A DNA stretch of 64,000 bases, taken from Blastomyces gilchristii SLH14081. Taxonomy: Eukaryota > Ascomycota > Eurotiomycetes > Onygenales > Ajellomycetaceae. Positions 1-10,632 of the stretch are shown here, piece by piece. Below the pieces are notes generated by a model that was not told where the DNA came from, searched no databases, and saw only the letters and a program-made list of their open reading frames with translations. The stretch's first letter is position 1. Every line of letters starts with the position of its first letter. The stretch spans positions 523,475-587,474 of the forward strand of contig NW_003101659.1 of the NCBI RefSeq assembly GCF_000003855.2, in the 5' to 3' direction. The position numbers were made by a program, and so were the translations under genes.

Positions 1-830
1 AATGTGATACACAAAAGGTTTTGTCCATTTCTCTTAGTTGCCGGGATCTCAGTTGCTGATCCAATAGCCCTCTTAGCCTTCTGGCAATGGACACATGCAT
101 AAATTGGGCTTCAGGATATGAGAGTACCGTGATCATGAGCTTTTCTTAGAGATAGTAATATACATTCACACCTTATAACTTTCTAAATGTCGTCATGAAA
201 TGTCACTGGAATATTAAAATTTTGTTAGAATCTGGAACCTGAGATGAATAGTAGCTGATTTTCAGCTTAATCCAGATATGAAGAGGTAGGAGAACTTAGT
301 TCGGTTCTTGATTTTATTCCGCTGTTCTCTATCGTTTTTCTGTTCTCTATTTTATTTCCTTGTCCTGTCATGTTGGCTTCATTCGTGTGGTTTTGTTGCA
401 TTTGGAGTTGATGTGATGCTGTCAAACGTCCCAGTGAACGAGGACAGCCTGACCTAGGGTAAACAGACTAATCGAGAAAATGGCGGACTTTTTCCTGTTC
501 AATTGACAAAAGAAAAATTTCTTCATGATTCATTCAACTACGTAGAGGAACAATAAGCAAAAAGAAAAGAAAAATTGTCCCGTTGTGGAGTATTTCTGTT
601 CTTTCAACAGACCCAGTCCAGATATAAAAATTTGGGTCCCTTTTTTAATTCTTTTGTGTTAAAAAAAAATCGCAGATGAACGTGAGAAATAAAATCCACC
701 GAACACCGCAGATTATGGCAATAAACGCACACACACACGGAACATACACAAGAAACACCACATCCTCCCCGGCACGCCCCTCCACAACACAACCAGCAAT
801 AACCCCCCCCGGCCCCCAATTGCAAATCGT
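1..830. other. Intergenic, no gene seen
   Basis: No supportable coding region was found. The right end, next to the S5 stop codon, must carry the 3' untranslated region of that minus-strand gene. A C-rich stretch and an (AC)-rich stretch lie around 727-820. The open frames running through 604-1182 are shadows of the S5 coding sequence. Confidence 0.5.
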
Positions 831-1882
831 TTACCGATTGCTCTTGGCCACACGCTCCAGCTCGTCCTTCTTCTTGATGGCGTACGAGTTCGAGCTTCCC
901 TTGGCGGCGTTGATCAGCTCTTCGGCAAGGCACTCAGCGATGCTCTTGACGTTGCGGAAAGCGGCCTCACGGGCACCAATGGTCAGGAGGGCAATGGCCT
1001 GGTTGACGCGGCGGAGAGGGGAGACGTCGACGGCCTGGCGACGGACGGTACCGGCGGAGCCAATTCTGGTGCTGTCTTCTCTGGGTCCGCAGTTGACGAT
1101 GGCGTCGACAGCGACTTGGATGGGGTTTTGGTCGGTCATGATGTGGATCTATAGAGTAAACAAAAAAATTGGACCCGGTTAGAACTCAGATAACTCCCTC
1201 GATCAATTGTTTGATGTTCTTCTTTTGCTCCAATTACTCAGAGAAGGTGAGTTAGGGGTAGGATGTAATATCTTGCACGTACGATTTCGAAAGTGTGGGC
1301 AACAATGCGGACAGCCATGAGCTTCTTTCCGTTGTTACGGCCGTTCATCATCAGAGAGTTGGTGAGTCGCTCAATAATGGGGCATTGAGCCTTTCGGAAT
1401 CGCTTGACAGCATATCGTCCGGCGGAGTGGGAGATGTAGACGGGCTGGCGGATTTGGATGTAGTCGCTGTATCGAGAGTTCCAGAAGTCAGCGCGCCTAT
1501 ACCACCAAATAGAAACAGAAACCAATTTGAACAATCGATAGCCCTGCGCATCCGTCATCCTCCCTCCCCCCGCCCTGCTTTCCTCCTATATCGATTGTTG
1601 ACATTTTCATACTGTTCATCCCCAGCCAATACCGCGCATGCCACACCACACCTGTAACACCGCCCGCTCTCTTGAACAGAACTGAAATCACCGAAAAAAT
1701 ACAAGACTTCACACAAGTGCAGATGCAAAGCACACATACGTCAAAGACATATCCCGGACCTCAATATCCTCATAGCTCCATTTGTTGAAGAGCTTGACGC
1801 TGCCGATTTCAGCGGCAACTTCCTTAGGCAGGACTTGGTACCCCATGGGGCTTTCGACCTCGACTTCCCCGCTGTCGGACAT
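831..1882 (-). CDS. RPS5: 40S ribosomal protein S5 (uS7 family)
   Basis: Small-subunit ribosomal protein of the uS7 family. It binds the 3' major domain of 18S rRNA and helps form the mRNA exit and E-site region. Three exons are read by eye: 1882-1740, 1466-1283 and 1148-831, giving 214 residues, the usual length for fungal S5. The joins use GTATGT/CAG and GTACGT/TAG and restore the family sequence [11 protein letters not shown] and [15 protein letters not shown]. Diagnostic stretches are [21 protein letters not shown] and the C-terminal [20 protein letters not shown] followed by [15 protein letters not shown]. The start is the ATG before SDSGEVEVE. An in-frame ATG farther upstream at 2023 would add an unlikely Arg-rich leader and is probably untranslated. 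Identity is certain; the exon ends are well supported by the family sequence. Confidence 0.96.
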
Positions 1883-2062
1883 GTTTTCGTTGTGTGGGTT
1901 TGGACGCCGTTGAACAACCTGGACGAGGGAAGGGGACGAAAGGGTGGGCGGGTGGAATTGTCGTCGTTGTCGTCGTCGTGTCGGCGTGTGTCGTCGTTCT
2001 CTTCGTCTTCCTTTTTTTTCCAAGGTCAGTGTTTGGTGAGGAATTTGAGGTGCGGGCTAAGC

Positions 2063-2117
2063 GAGGGTTAGTCAGCCATTTGTGGGCGATTTCTGAGGTT
2101 AGGGCAGCAATCACGTG
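2063..2117 (-). promoter_or_regulatory. Telobox-like and E-box motifs upstream of RPS5
   Basis: Read on the gene strand, the S5 promoter contains TAACCCTC (2070-2063) and CCCTAACC (2104-2097), both close to the telomere-repeat-like boxes bound by Tbf1-type factors, which are known at many fungal ribosomal protein promoters. A CACGTG hexamer lies at 2112-2117. The motifs are visible in the sequence; their function is inferred. Confidence 0.35.
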
Positions 2118-2229
2118 TGTCTTCTTGGCAATTCTAGTCGCGTCCGATAAATGTCTTGGCATTGCATCTGAAGTCTATTTTACCATGTCCTCTTCATTAT
2201 TGAGTATCTACGTCTATCTATATTATTTA

Positions 2230-4398
2230 CTATGGCTCAAGCGCAACAGGGCAATCGGGAACCCCCTCCTTCCACACCATCTCCGCATATTTCATCAGAA
2301 CCATATCCGCCGTAAAATCCGGTTGGGTATAAAGCTGCAAATCTTCCGCTGTATAACTGCCACCCGCCTGATTCACTGCCGGTAGCACGTAATTTTTCCC
2401 GATAAAACTGACAAATACTAGATCGACGTTCTCAGGCTCACTGCCGTCCGTAGGGAATGATGCATTCGCTTGAACATCATTTGGCTGCGGGAAATGGGGG
2501 ATCATGGAGTGCGGCGTGTCATCGCCGTCCGTACCAAAGTCATCGGTCGTGGTATAGCCGGGGTAGATTTGAGTCTCGTCTTGTCGATGGCGAGTGATGG
2601 ATCGTGGCTTGAGCAGATCTCTTCTCATTTGCCTCGACGTGATCAACGGGGGATCAACGCAGGATTCGCGGGCTGCTAGCATCGAGCTCGAGTATGTGTC
2701 CACTTCTGGATTGTCGCTGCGCTTTTTCTGGAAGGGCCCTGCATTTAAGATATCCAGGACCTGTTTTGCCTGCGTGTATGGTACTTCGGGGATGAACTGG
2801 AACGAATTTTTGAATGGACTGGTTATATAGGCGTCATCCAATGTAAACGGGCCTTTGATCAGGTCGAATCGTATGGACCCCGTGTTCGTAAGGATCAGAC
2901 GTGGCTTATCAGCCCGCGACGGGTTGACAACAGTGGCAGCTAAGGCTTCTTCAAGAACCTTAAAGATATTTCCATCCTCGCCAAACGGTTTACAAGTGGC
3001 ACAGTATGTCTTGGGCACACATGCAAGAACTGTAGATAGGTTATTGGCCTTGCGGAATTCAGTGATATCGCCTGTCACCCATTTCCCGAGATGAGTATCA
3101 AACTTGGGGTCTTGCGAACCAGCCGCGTGATACGCAAATGTGAGGCGATTCCAGTCTAAATACCGGCGAGAATACAGCATGCTTTGCTCTCCTTCCGGGC
3201 AACTATGTTTAGGAACCTGGCTCCATGCCGATTTCTTTACAATGGCTTTCCTTGAAGGGTTTGGTACGCCATGAGGCTTCATGCTGCCCTTGAAAGTAGG
3301 CGACTTTATTCCAGACATGGAGAGCCAGCCGACGGTTTCACAGTATCGACCCGACGCAAGGCCAGTTGAAGTCTCATCCCACACAACAAAGTCCCGAACA
3401 TGTGCATGACCCCCGAATATTTGGATGGGCTTATCAGGTCGCATCCCGCGGATGGCCTGCTGGATGGTTGTAAGGGTGCTGCTGGGTTCGGTGTTTCTGA
3501 CAGGATTGTGACCAATCACTACGAACAGGTCGACGTCTTTAGTCATGACAGCCTCAGTAAACCACTTTTCTTTAATCATATCCTCGGCCTTGGTAATCCT
3601 AGACACGTTTGAATTCTTCTGAAAATTGAAAAGCACGCCAAAGGCCATGATTCTCAGCCCGTAAGTGGTGGTGAAGTGGCGGTACTTGTGTCCCAAATCT
3701 ACAAATTCTCCTGTGGCATCGTTGAGAATCTGCACGTTGCTGGTTAGATACCTCGGCCCGTATACGCTTGAGAAGTTTGCAAATGTATCATATGCGACCT
3801 CTGTAACATAGAGCTCATGGTTCCCGACAGTGAGCAAATCGTAATCGATCTGGGAGAATATATCTGTTGAATAGGCGCCGTTGGGGGTCGTTATATCGCT
3901 CAATCCATTGCCATCATGCAGGTCCCCTAGAACCAGAATCGGAGCCACGTTTAGATCCCGCTTTCAACTAAGCACTCGTATCAAACAGCAACAAAAACCA
4001 GCATTGACCTATATAATAACTGAACAGAGGGAAAGGGGATCAACAGAGATAAACGCACCAGTATCAACCACCAACAAATCAACTTTCAAGTCATGCGCCT
4101 TTTTCCGCATGTTCCTAATGAAGGAGACAAAGTCCCCCCAGTCCGCTCCATAGTTCTGTTCCTTCAGATGGCCGGCCAACCAGCCATGGGTGTCCGTCGT
4201 ATGGATGAAATTAATCTGACCCCATTCGAGAGGACCCTTGGGCTTCGTCATCGCATTCAACGCTTCTGGCTGCATGCGACGGACCAATCTCTTATGGACA
4301 TTGTAATCCGAGGGTCCATAGCAGGAGTCGCAGGCCCAAATGGGCGCCGCAATCCATGTTATTTGCAAGCCGAGGAGGGATAGAAGAGCCGTCAACAT
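2230..4398 (-). CDS. Secretory-pathway metallophosphoesterase, 5'-nucleotidase-like
   Basis: Calcineurin-like metallophosphoesterase of the 5'-nucleotidase/UDP-sugar hydrolase type, similar in layout to the yeast vacuolar protein YHR202W. Two exons, 4398-4059 and 3926-2230, with a 132-bp intron, give 678 residues. A hydrophobic N-terminus (about residues 1-22) looks like a signal peptide and is followed by Cys-rich [10 protein letters not shown]. The metal-site motifs appear in order: DTHGWLAGH (about 69-77), GDLHDGNG (114-121, completed across the splice), GNHE (about 148-151), IGHNP and GGHAHVRD. The C-terminal half matches the nucleotidase C domain in position ([18 protein letters not shown]). 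It probably hydrolyses nucleotides or a related phosphoester in the vacuole or outside the cell; the substrate cannot be read from sequence. Without the splice, the calcineurin motif block would be cut, so the intron call is firm. Confidence 0.9.
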
Positions 4399-7199
4399 TT
4401 TTTCCTTTTCAAAGAATGAGGTTTATTGAGCGCTGCAATTGAAAAGAATGGGATTGTAGAGTCAATCCCCTTCACAGCCCTGTTAAAGACAACAACATGG
4501 AAAAAAGAAGTGTCAAAGCCCACTGATGAAATACAGCTTGCGTAGCTTATTCGAGTCCTATATTTCAGCCGCTGTTAAACGGCAATTAGGTAGGTTGTGA
4601 CCCCAACCAGGCATGGCTAGATGACATGCACTATACTGTCGATCAGTGACTCAACTTTTCAACAAAAAAAAAGAGCTGAAAGCTCCCATTCAGGGCTAAA
4701 TGCAGCAGTTCACGTGCGAGGATCTCAGGTTTGCAGTGATAATTCTGCTCTTGGCGCATTCTTTTGTAGCAGATCTTTGGCATGCGACCACCCACGTGAA
4801 GTTATGGTTGGATAAGCGCAGCAGTCCACTTTGATGCTGGCATGGTTTGGTGGGGACATAGTTACTACGCGGGCGGGTTCCAGTTGATTGCAGTGCGTGC
4901 CAACGCAGGCCAGAAAATAACTCAGTGTGGTTCCAACCCAATTTCAACTGCACTTCTGGTGTTTGGAGGTTCTGCCTCCTGCGTTGCGCTATGTATTCTT
5001 CTGTCAAATCAGGGGTTCTACCTGATCGTAAATTGACCACGAGGTTCAAATATACTAATTAAGAGATGTCTAAGCACGTAATATTGAATGCGGAGATGTA
5101 ATTAGAACATTGACATTGATCAGCAGTCTTGTTGCTTATAATAAATAATACTACTAAGGCCTTCACAGCCATCAATATTGTGTTTATTATATAACTATAG
5201 TTAACTTACTTAATCTAGCTAGCGAGGGTTTCTATAATGTGGGACACCTGACTAAACTAACTTTACTAGATGCTTTAGACATATTCAGCACATCATCTCT
5301 ACAACTCTCTCATAATATTGATTTTTCATATTTTTTGAGATTCCAACTCATTCTAGCTCTTTCTAATATTAATTCCAGCTTTTAACTCTCTAGTCCACAC
5401 CTCTACACTAAGAAACTGGGTGTTGGGTGGGGTGGAGAGATGTATGTATGTAACTTAACTACTTTTTTTCAATGAGGTAAGTTAATAGTATTGCCATGGA
5501 TCCAGGTCAAAATTGGGTTGTGACCAGAACTGACACATTCAACTATGATAGATAACCTGGTTTGGTGATCCAGACCAGGCACAGCCAGGCACTGCTAGCA
5601 GAGTTAAACTAGTAGTTAAGTTAGTGTTTTTACTTCATTCTGCCAGTAATTCCATCCATGATTGGTTTGGACAAAGTTGTCTTGGCCAAAGGTGGATTTG
5701 TTACAGGGCTAGGATCTAGACGAGCGCGGCTGTTCATCAGATAGATGTCTTACTCATGAATGTTGCTGCTGCTGCTGCTGCCATTGCTGCTACCTACAGG
5801 CGTTGTCGAATTCTTTTGGCTATCTTCTGTCCACTGTGTGCCCTATCTAAGCTTAACAGCGCTTCTGCACTGGGCGTTCAGTTAGAACATTCAATAACAT
5901 TGTAGAGCAAGTCTATATCCATGATTTTCAAATACATACTCTATAGATGATATGGCATGAGCTTTTCCACTTACCTTTTGGCAACACTTTTTCCTCCACC
6001 GCATCGCTATTTTATAAGTAGTTATCGCTTATGCGAACAATATCGCGTCTTTAGTGACAAAATGATTGCCTTGTATCCTCTGGATACATAGCACGATTAG
6101 AGCCATACGTTGTAGTTAAGCGCCATTCATATAATAGCAAAGAGCTCCCAAAGCCATTAACTATTTATTCATCACCCTCTGGGACAGCGCCTGCGTTGTT
6201 TCAGCACAGGAGATAAACGCAGGAGGAGTACAGAGGAGTGGTCATATTTGTGCAGATCTGACAGGAAAAGTGGAGTGAAACGTTCCAAGTTGAGTTGGAG
6301 AAAGGATCTATCAGCTGTGTCGGGGGCCAGTCGGTGGAAGGATATCTATCGCTTGGATAAAAGATTGTTGAGCTAACTAAATGGTCATAAGTTTACTACT
6401 ACTAATTACTCTGTGGTGATCTCACCAGCTGTCAGAAGATGTTTTCCATCTTCATTTTATTCGATTAACCGCCGGGTCCCCAGCCCCCCCTACACCGTAC
6501 ACAGGAAGCAGTCCCCCAATCAGGGCTGCGTCGCTTGCCGCATGCATTGAGTTACTTTAAAGAATGGTGTTGAATGGAATTAAAACTGCCAAGATCATGA
6601 CTTTGAAAACAGATAAATACATAAAATAAATACATAAATCTGCTATCAGATCGAACCGTTCCGACACGAAATGCGGATCGATGAGATTTTTCAAAGCTAA
6701 ATTCTTAGCCCCTGGAGCCCCGGAACCAAACCAATTGTGGCGTCTGCAGGACCTAGCATCAAGAAAATCTGAAAATGAATCATTTTCTTCAGAAATGATG
6801 TGAAAAATGATCAGATTTAATCTCTCTATTTATCAAAGAAAAACCAACTTTTCCATGTGCTTCTGGCGGCACAAGAACAGGAGCAGCGGAACCACAATAA
6901 TAATAACCACAAATAAGAACCACAAGAATAGAAATACACACAAGAATAATCACTTAATTGAGCACATAGGAAAATACCACACACACAAATCATCACTTGA
7001 ACACTTAACACTTGGAGAGATGTTGATTGTATTCTCTTTCTTGATGGATCGCGCGGCGGAGGTCGGATATATATATGCAGAGAAGCCCGGCGATGGGTTG
7101 TTCCAATCCGAGATCGCTCTGAGACCGAGATTCTCACTACACTATTCTATCTCTAGATTGATTGGTCTGAACACTTTTCATGTGTGGAAATGCCAGTTC

Positions 7200-7227
7200 C
7201 ACGACTCCACGACTCCACGACTCCACG
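7200..7227. repeat. 8-bp tandem repeat, 3.5 copies
   Basis: The unit CACGACTC is repeated three and a half times without interruption. It lies in non-coding sequence about 800 bp upstream of the next gene. Confidence 0.85.
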
Positions 7228-7392
7228 TCTTCTCGATATGCGTGCCGACGAACGCGCGACTTGGAAAGACGGGAGAACCTTGAAGCGGATCTAGAGGGCG
7301 GGCGACTTGGTGGTCTTTCGTGGTCACCCGTCTTCCATTACAACTGCGAAAGACGACGGAATCAGGACAAGATTGAAACTCATTGGAAGCGT

Positions 7393-7561
7393 TAATGTTC
7401 GCCACCAACGCGAGCATAGCTTATAAGTAAATACAACTCTTCCCACCCATACATATATCGGGCCTGAAGTCATTGGCTGTTGAGAAGCGATACACGAATA
7501 TGGCACAACGGAGCATGTATCCGGAGCGACAAGCACTAATGTTCACCACCAATCCGAGCAT
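7393..7561. repeat. Pair of 25-bp direct repeats, 144 bp apart
   Basis: The 25-base block at 7393-7417 (TAATGTTCGCCACCAACGCG onward) recurs at 7537-7561 with three substitutions, two of them transitions. Both copies lie upstream of the gene at 8011. They could be paired protein-binding sites or remains of a short duplication. Confidence 0.6.
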
Positions 7562-7770
7562 TCGCAGTGCAGTATCTTGGTCTCAATGCATTCATGGTGC
7601 ATCCTGCGACTGGTGAAAAATGCGATGCGTTGATTCCTATTGCTTTATTGGACGCTGGACACCGTATACGCCGATAGTTCTCAGGGAAATACATGTTCCA
7701 GTCTGCGCACAGGCACCTTCTTTACGTGAGACTCACGGCGGCGTGCCATAGAAACACCTCTAGGATTGTC

Positions 7771-7778
7771 TATATAAG
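7771..7778 (+). promoter_or_regulatory. TATA-box candidate for the gene at 8011
   Basis: TATATAAG stands 240 bases upstream of the chosen ATG and is followed by pyrimidine-rich sequence, a common fungal core-promoter layout. This assignment is inferred from position and sequence only. Confidence 0.4.
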
Positions 7779-8010
7779 ATCACTCCGCTTTGTTCTACTT
7801 CCTGAATGTCTTCCAATCTAAAACAACTTACCTCGATTCTCTAGTTTCTATTCCACTGCTACCGTTATATCTTAATCTACATATAAGCTCCCTTCAAGGC
7901 GTCTTCTTCGTCTATAACCTATACACGTCGTTAGTTCCGACCTACTAAATTCAATCCTTTTTTCAACCGGCGGTTTCCACAGATTGGTCCAACGTCGATC
8001 TCAAGATATC

Positions 8011-8550
8011 ATGGAACCCAACGGAATTTACGTCACTCTTTCCGTCAACGCGACGGAGTATCATTGGGGGATCTACGTCACCGGCGACGACCTGCGCCAG
8101 GGCGTTGCCGTTCACCACGCCAACAACAAGACAGGCGGTTGGTCTTACGAGCGCAAATATACCAACAATCTTGTTCGTTCAAAAATGTTAGCATTGGCAC
8201 TGAGAGTCGGAACCGTTCCCCTGCCGCAGGGGCATGCCCAAATCGACCATATCTTGGGCGATCCGAGTATGATTTCGCAGGATTCGGGGTTTAGATGTAG
8301 AGCTTGGGCGATGGATGCTGTGGCACGGCTACATGATGCAGGCATTGTGAATGCACCAGATGTTTCAGAGGTGATGACCAAAGCATATGAAATTGCAAAT
8401 GCAAATCGATCTAAGATAGAGCAAGGAATTTGTTGTTGCATCATTCTAGATGTATTGCCTTGGAGTTTTCTTTGTGATGTAGTGTTGTGCATGTACATGT
8501 ACTTAGCTTGGATTTGCCTCGTTTTGTACACCTTTTACCCCAAGGCGTAG
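8011..8550 (+). CDS. Unrecognised conserved-looking fungal protein, 179 aa
   Basis: I do not recognise a named family. The first ATG of this open frame is at 8011; the frame before it opens only with a TTG at 7984. The protein begins MEPNGIYVTLSVNATEYHWG, has a compact mixed alpha/beta-looking core with a glycine-aspartate turn (GIYVTGDDLRQG), and a helical region rich in Ala and Met (CRAWAMDAVARLHDAGIV). The last 30 residues are strongly hydrophobic and aromatic (SFLCDVVLCMYMYLAWICLV) and could be a tail membrane segment. Alternatively this tail may be read-through beyond a lost stop or an unspliced intron. A TATA-like box lies upstream. It is intronless as called, and the coding assignment is moderately secure because of its length, composition and upstream signals. 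Confidence 0.6.
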   Translation: MEPNGIYVTLSVNATEYHWGIYVTGDDLRQGVAVHHANNKTGGWSYERKYTNNLVRSKMLALALRVGTVPLPQGHAQIDHILGDPSMISQDSGFRCRAWAMDAVARLHDAGIVNAPDVSEVMTKAYEIANANRSKIEQGICCCIILDVLPWSFLCDVVLCMYMYLAWICLVLYTFYPKA

Positions 8551-8967
8551 CCGCTACTGCTATAGCTTACGGACAAGTAAGCTACAAATACAGAGTGAAA
8601 ACCTGTTGGAAAATATCGCGTATTTCGGACCGAATTTTTTACTGATCTTATTGTGCGTATCTTGTCTCTCAAACAAGTTCGCAACCAGATTTGCAGATTT
8701 ACCTGCCTATGACCTCATGCGCTAAAGCTCTTATTCAATGCAACAAAACCTCGTGCTGGCTCTTCTTTCTGGTCTGAAATTGAGCAATTCAGACAAAAGA
8801 AATGGTTGCTACAAAAGATAAGAGAGTATGACGTGCTCAAGAAACTCTTTGAATTTTCAAAGTCTAAATCCCCACTTGTGGACCAACTGTTAAGAAACAT
8901 AGGTTGGTGGTCGCTTAAGCACGCCACGGGCTTTAGAGACAAAGAAACACTCCATACAATAAGCAGG
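8551..8967. other. Short intergenic region between convergent genes
   Basis: This 417-base stretch separates the 3' end of the plus-strand gene from the 3' end of the minus-strand kinase-like gene. No further coding or structural feature was recognised; it should hold both 3' untranslated regions. Confidence 0.5.
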
Positions 8968-9796
8968 TCAGAAGGGACAGGTATGATCTCGGAGTATCTG
9001 TTCAGCTTTCAGTTCATCAGGGTATTCAGGAAATGCACTTTTCATTGTCTCCAACCAAAGTGTCCATACGCGCACAATATAACAGGCCTTGGTAAAATCC
9101 CAATACTCAGGATACCAACCTGCAAACTCCCAATCCACAAACCCAGATAATCTCCCATTGTGTATCAACACATTTGCCGGGTTGAGATCTGCATGTGCAA
9201 AGAAGACACGGTATGAGCGGGAATGCACATCTGTGACCATAGCTCTGTTAGTAGGGTCTGGAATTAGACCACACATATCCATCAGATGCTTGTTAAAATC
9301 TGTGATGTTGTCATAGGGTCCCGTGCTGCCGTCCTCATTGTTGATCCGACAATCCTGACACTCTCTGCCGAGTGAGCTGCAGATAAGGGGAGGATAGGGA
9401 TTTGGGATGGACCGAATCTGCTCAATGTAATTCCCAAAATCGATACTGAACTGGTGCAGTTGGTCGGTGTTCATTGTCTGGAGACATTTCCCAGCAATGT
9501 CGCCCTCAATGCGAGTAGTCAACAGCCAACCTTCCTTTTTTGCTGGCAACTCTATGAAATCCAAAACCTGCGGCGCGTTCACTGTTGTGTATTTTGCAAC
9601 CATTTTGAGCGCATGTGCTTCATACTGGACACGAAGAAGCCGGGACCGTTTGAGATACAGGTTGAAGGGTAACCGTTGGACATCGCGGACATGGTAGGTC
9701 CCACTACCATAAAGGTGCCCGCCAATTTGGTAGGAGAAGGTGATAAAGAAGAAGACGGACGGATTGCGGGATTAGATGGTAGAGTCGAAGTAGCAT
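8968..9796 (-). pseudogene. APH-family kinase-like gene with a 5' frameshift
   Basis: Phosphotransferase of the aminoglycoside phosphotransferase (APH) kinase-like family, common in filamentous fungi and of unknown substrate. The main frame carries the catalytic loop HADLNPANVL, the metal-binding segment VDWEFAGWYPEYWD and an ATP-lobe stretch EAHALKMVAKYTTVNAP, and ends naturally after AEQILRDHTCPF. The frame is open from 9771 but has no believable start. The expected N-terminal sequence lies in another frame from ATG 9796 (MLLRLYHLIPQSVRLLLYHL) and hits a stop at 9704-9706, while the main frame supplies IGGHLYGSGTYHVRDVQRLP over the same bases. The two halves look like one family sequence split by a one-base shift near 9715-9750. 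An extra 5' exon is possible because TTTCAG occurs near 9825. It is either a recent pseudogene or a sequencing error; the C-terminal two thirds look intact. Confidence 0.7.
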
Positions 9797-10632
9797 CACG
9801 GGCAACTGCGGCAACACGCTGAAATCAGCAAGTCATGGTGGATTTTGAGTGCAAAGGAATACGCACCTATGCTATGTCACACCACTCCAGCCACGACCCC
9901 CCAGACTACTCCGTACTCACTCCATCGATCGACGATGAGATACACAGTCTATTCTGTACTCCGTGCACCTTCATCGGTGGTTAAGTCCTTGGCTGTTGAG
10001 ATACGAAGGTAGCGCCGATGGCAAGTCAGGAGGGAAGTTTCGTGCGCAACCAATGGTAGGTCGGATTAGTTATCATCTTGACAAACTGTGCAAAATTGGC
10101 TTTACAAATGTGGCTGTGCACCTGTTCTCTGTAATTCGAAAGTCATACCACCTGATTATTTCTCTGGCTTTTCTTGTTAGATAAAGGAACCCAAGTTCTA
10201 CATATAGATATATTCATGGGTTTGGTTATCGTCAAAGTAAATGAGGAATGATGCCTCAAAACTGATGCCCAGAACATCCCACTACACTAGTTACCTACTG
10301 AGGAAATATCAGTTAAGCTCAGCCATTCCGCGAAACAAAGCGGCCTATCTTGCTTCAACCCCGCAAAAACGTTTGTGCGTCAGCCGCCGCGTGTTTCAGC
10401 CTCGAGGAGCGGGCTTGAGACAAACTCCGACCGCTTTGTCCCTGACACACGAGTTTCACCAACCCTATCTTCCCCCAAGTCGTGCGCACAACAACCGGCT
10501 GTGTTTCTCATCGACCTGGGCAGGCCGGTCCTCCGATGTCCTGAAATTCTGCTCCTGCTAATGCTCCATCAGTCAGTTCTCTGGGAGGTTTCGTTACTCT
10601 GACTGTTCCCTAGCCGCCAACTCGCCGCGATT
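9797..10632. other. Intergenic region upstream of CPS1
   Basis: An 836-base stretch between divergent genes. It should contain the CPS1 promoter and 5' untranslated region. Two TACTCCGT motifs occur at about 9906 and 9957. No coding feature was recognised. Confidence 0.45.

Larger units (their letters stand above)
4399..7983. other. Long intergenic region, partly AT-rich
   Basis: About 3.6 kb with no supportable gene. From about 5040 to 5460 the base composition becomes clearly AT-rich with many TA steps. A (TGC)6 run lies at 5764-5781. The 6807-7283 open frame is low-complexity (Asn/Lys/His-rich) and is not believed. Short repeats near 7200-7560 are listed separately. I saw no transposase or reverse transcriptase remains. 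Confidence 0.5.

Noticed and set aside
676..1182. 168-residue plus-strand open frame
   Set aside because: It lies antisense to the RPS5 last exon and has shadow-frame composition; the S5 protein explains the sequence.
6807..7283. 158-residue plus-strand open frame
   Set aside because: Low complexity, rich in Asn, Lys and His from AT-rich repeats; it overlaps the tandem repeat and shows no domain.
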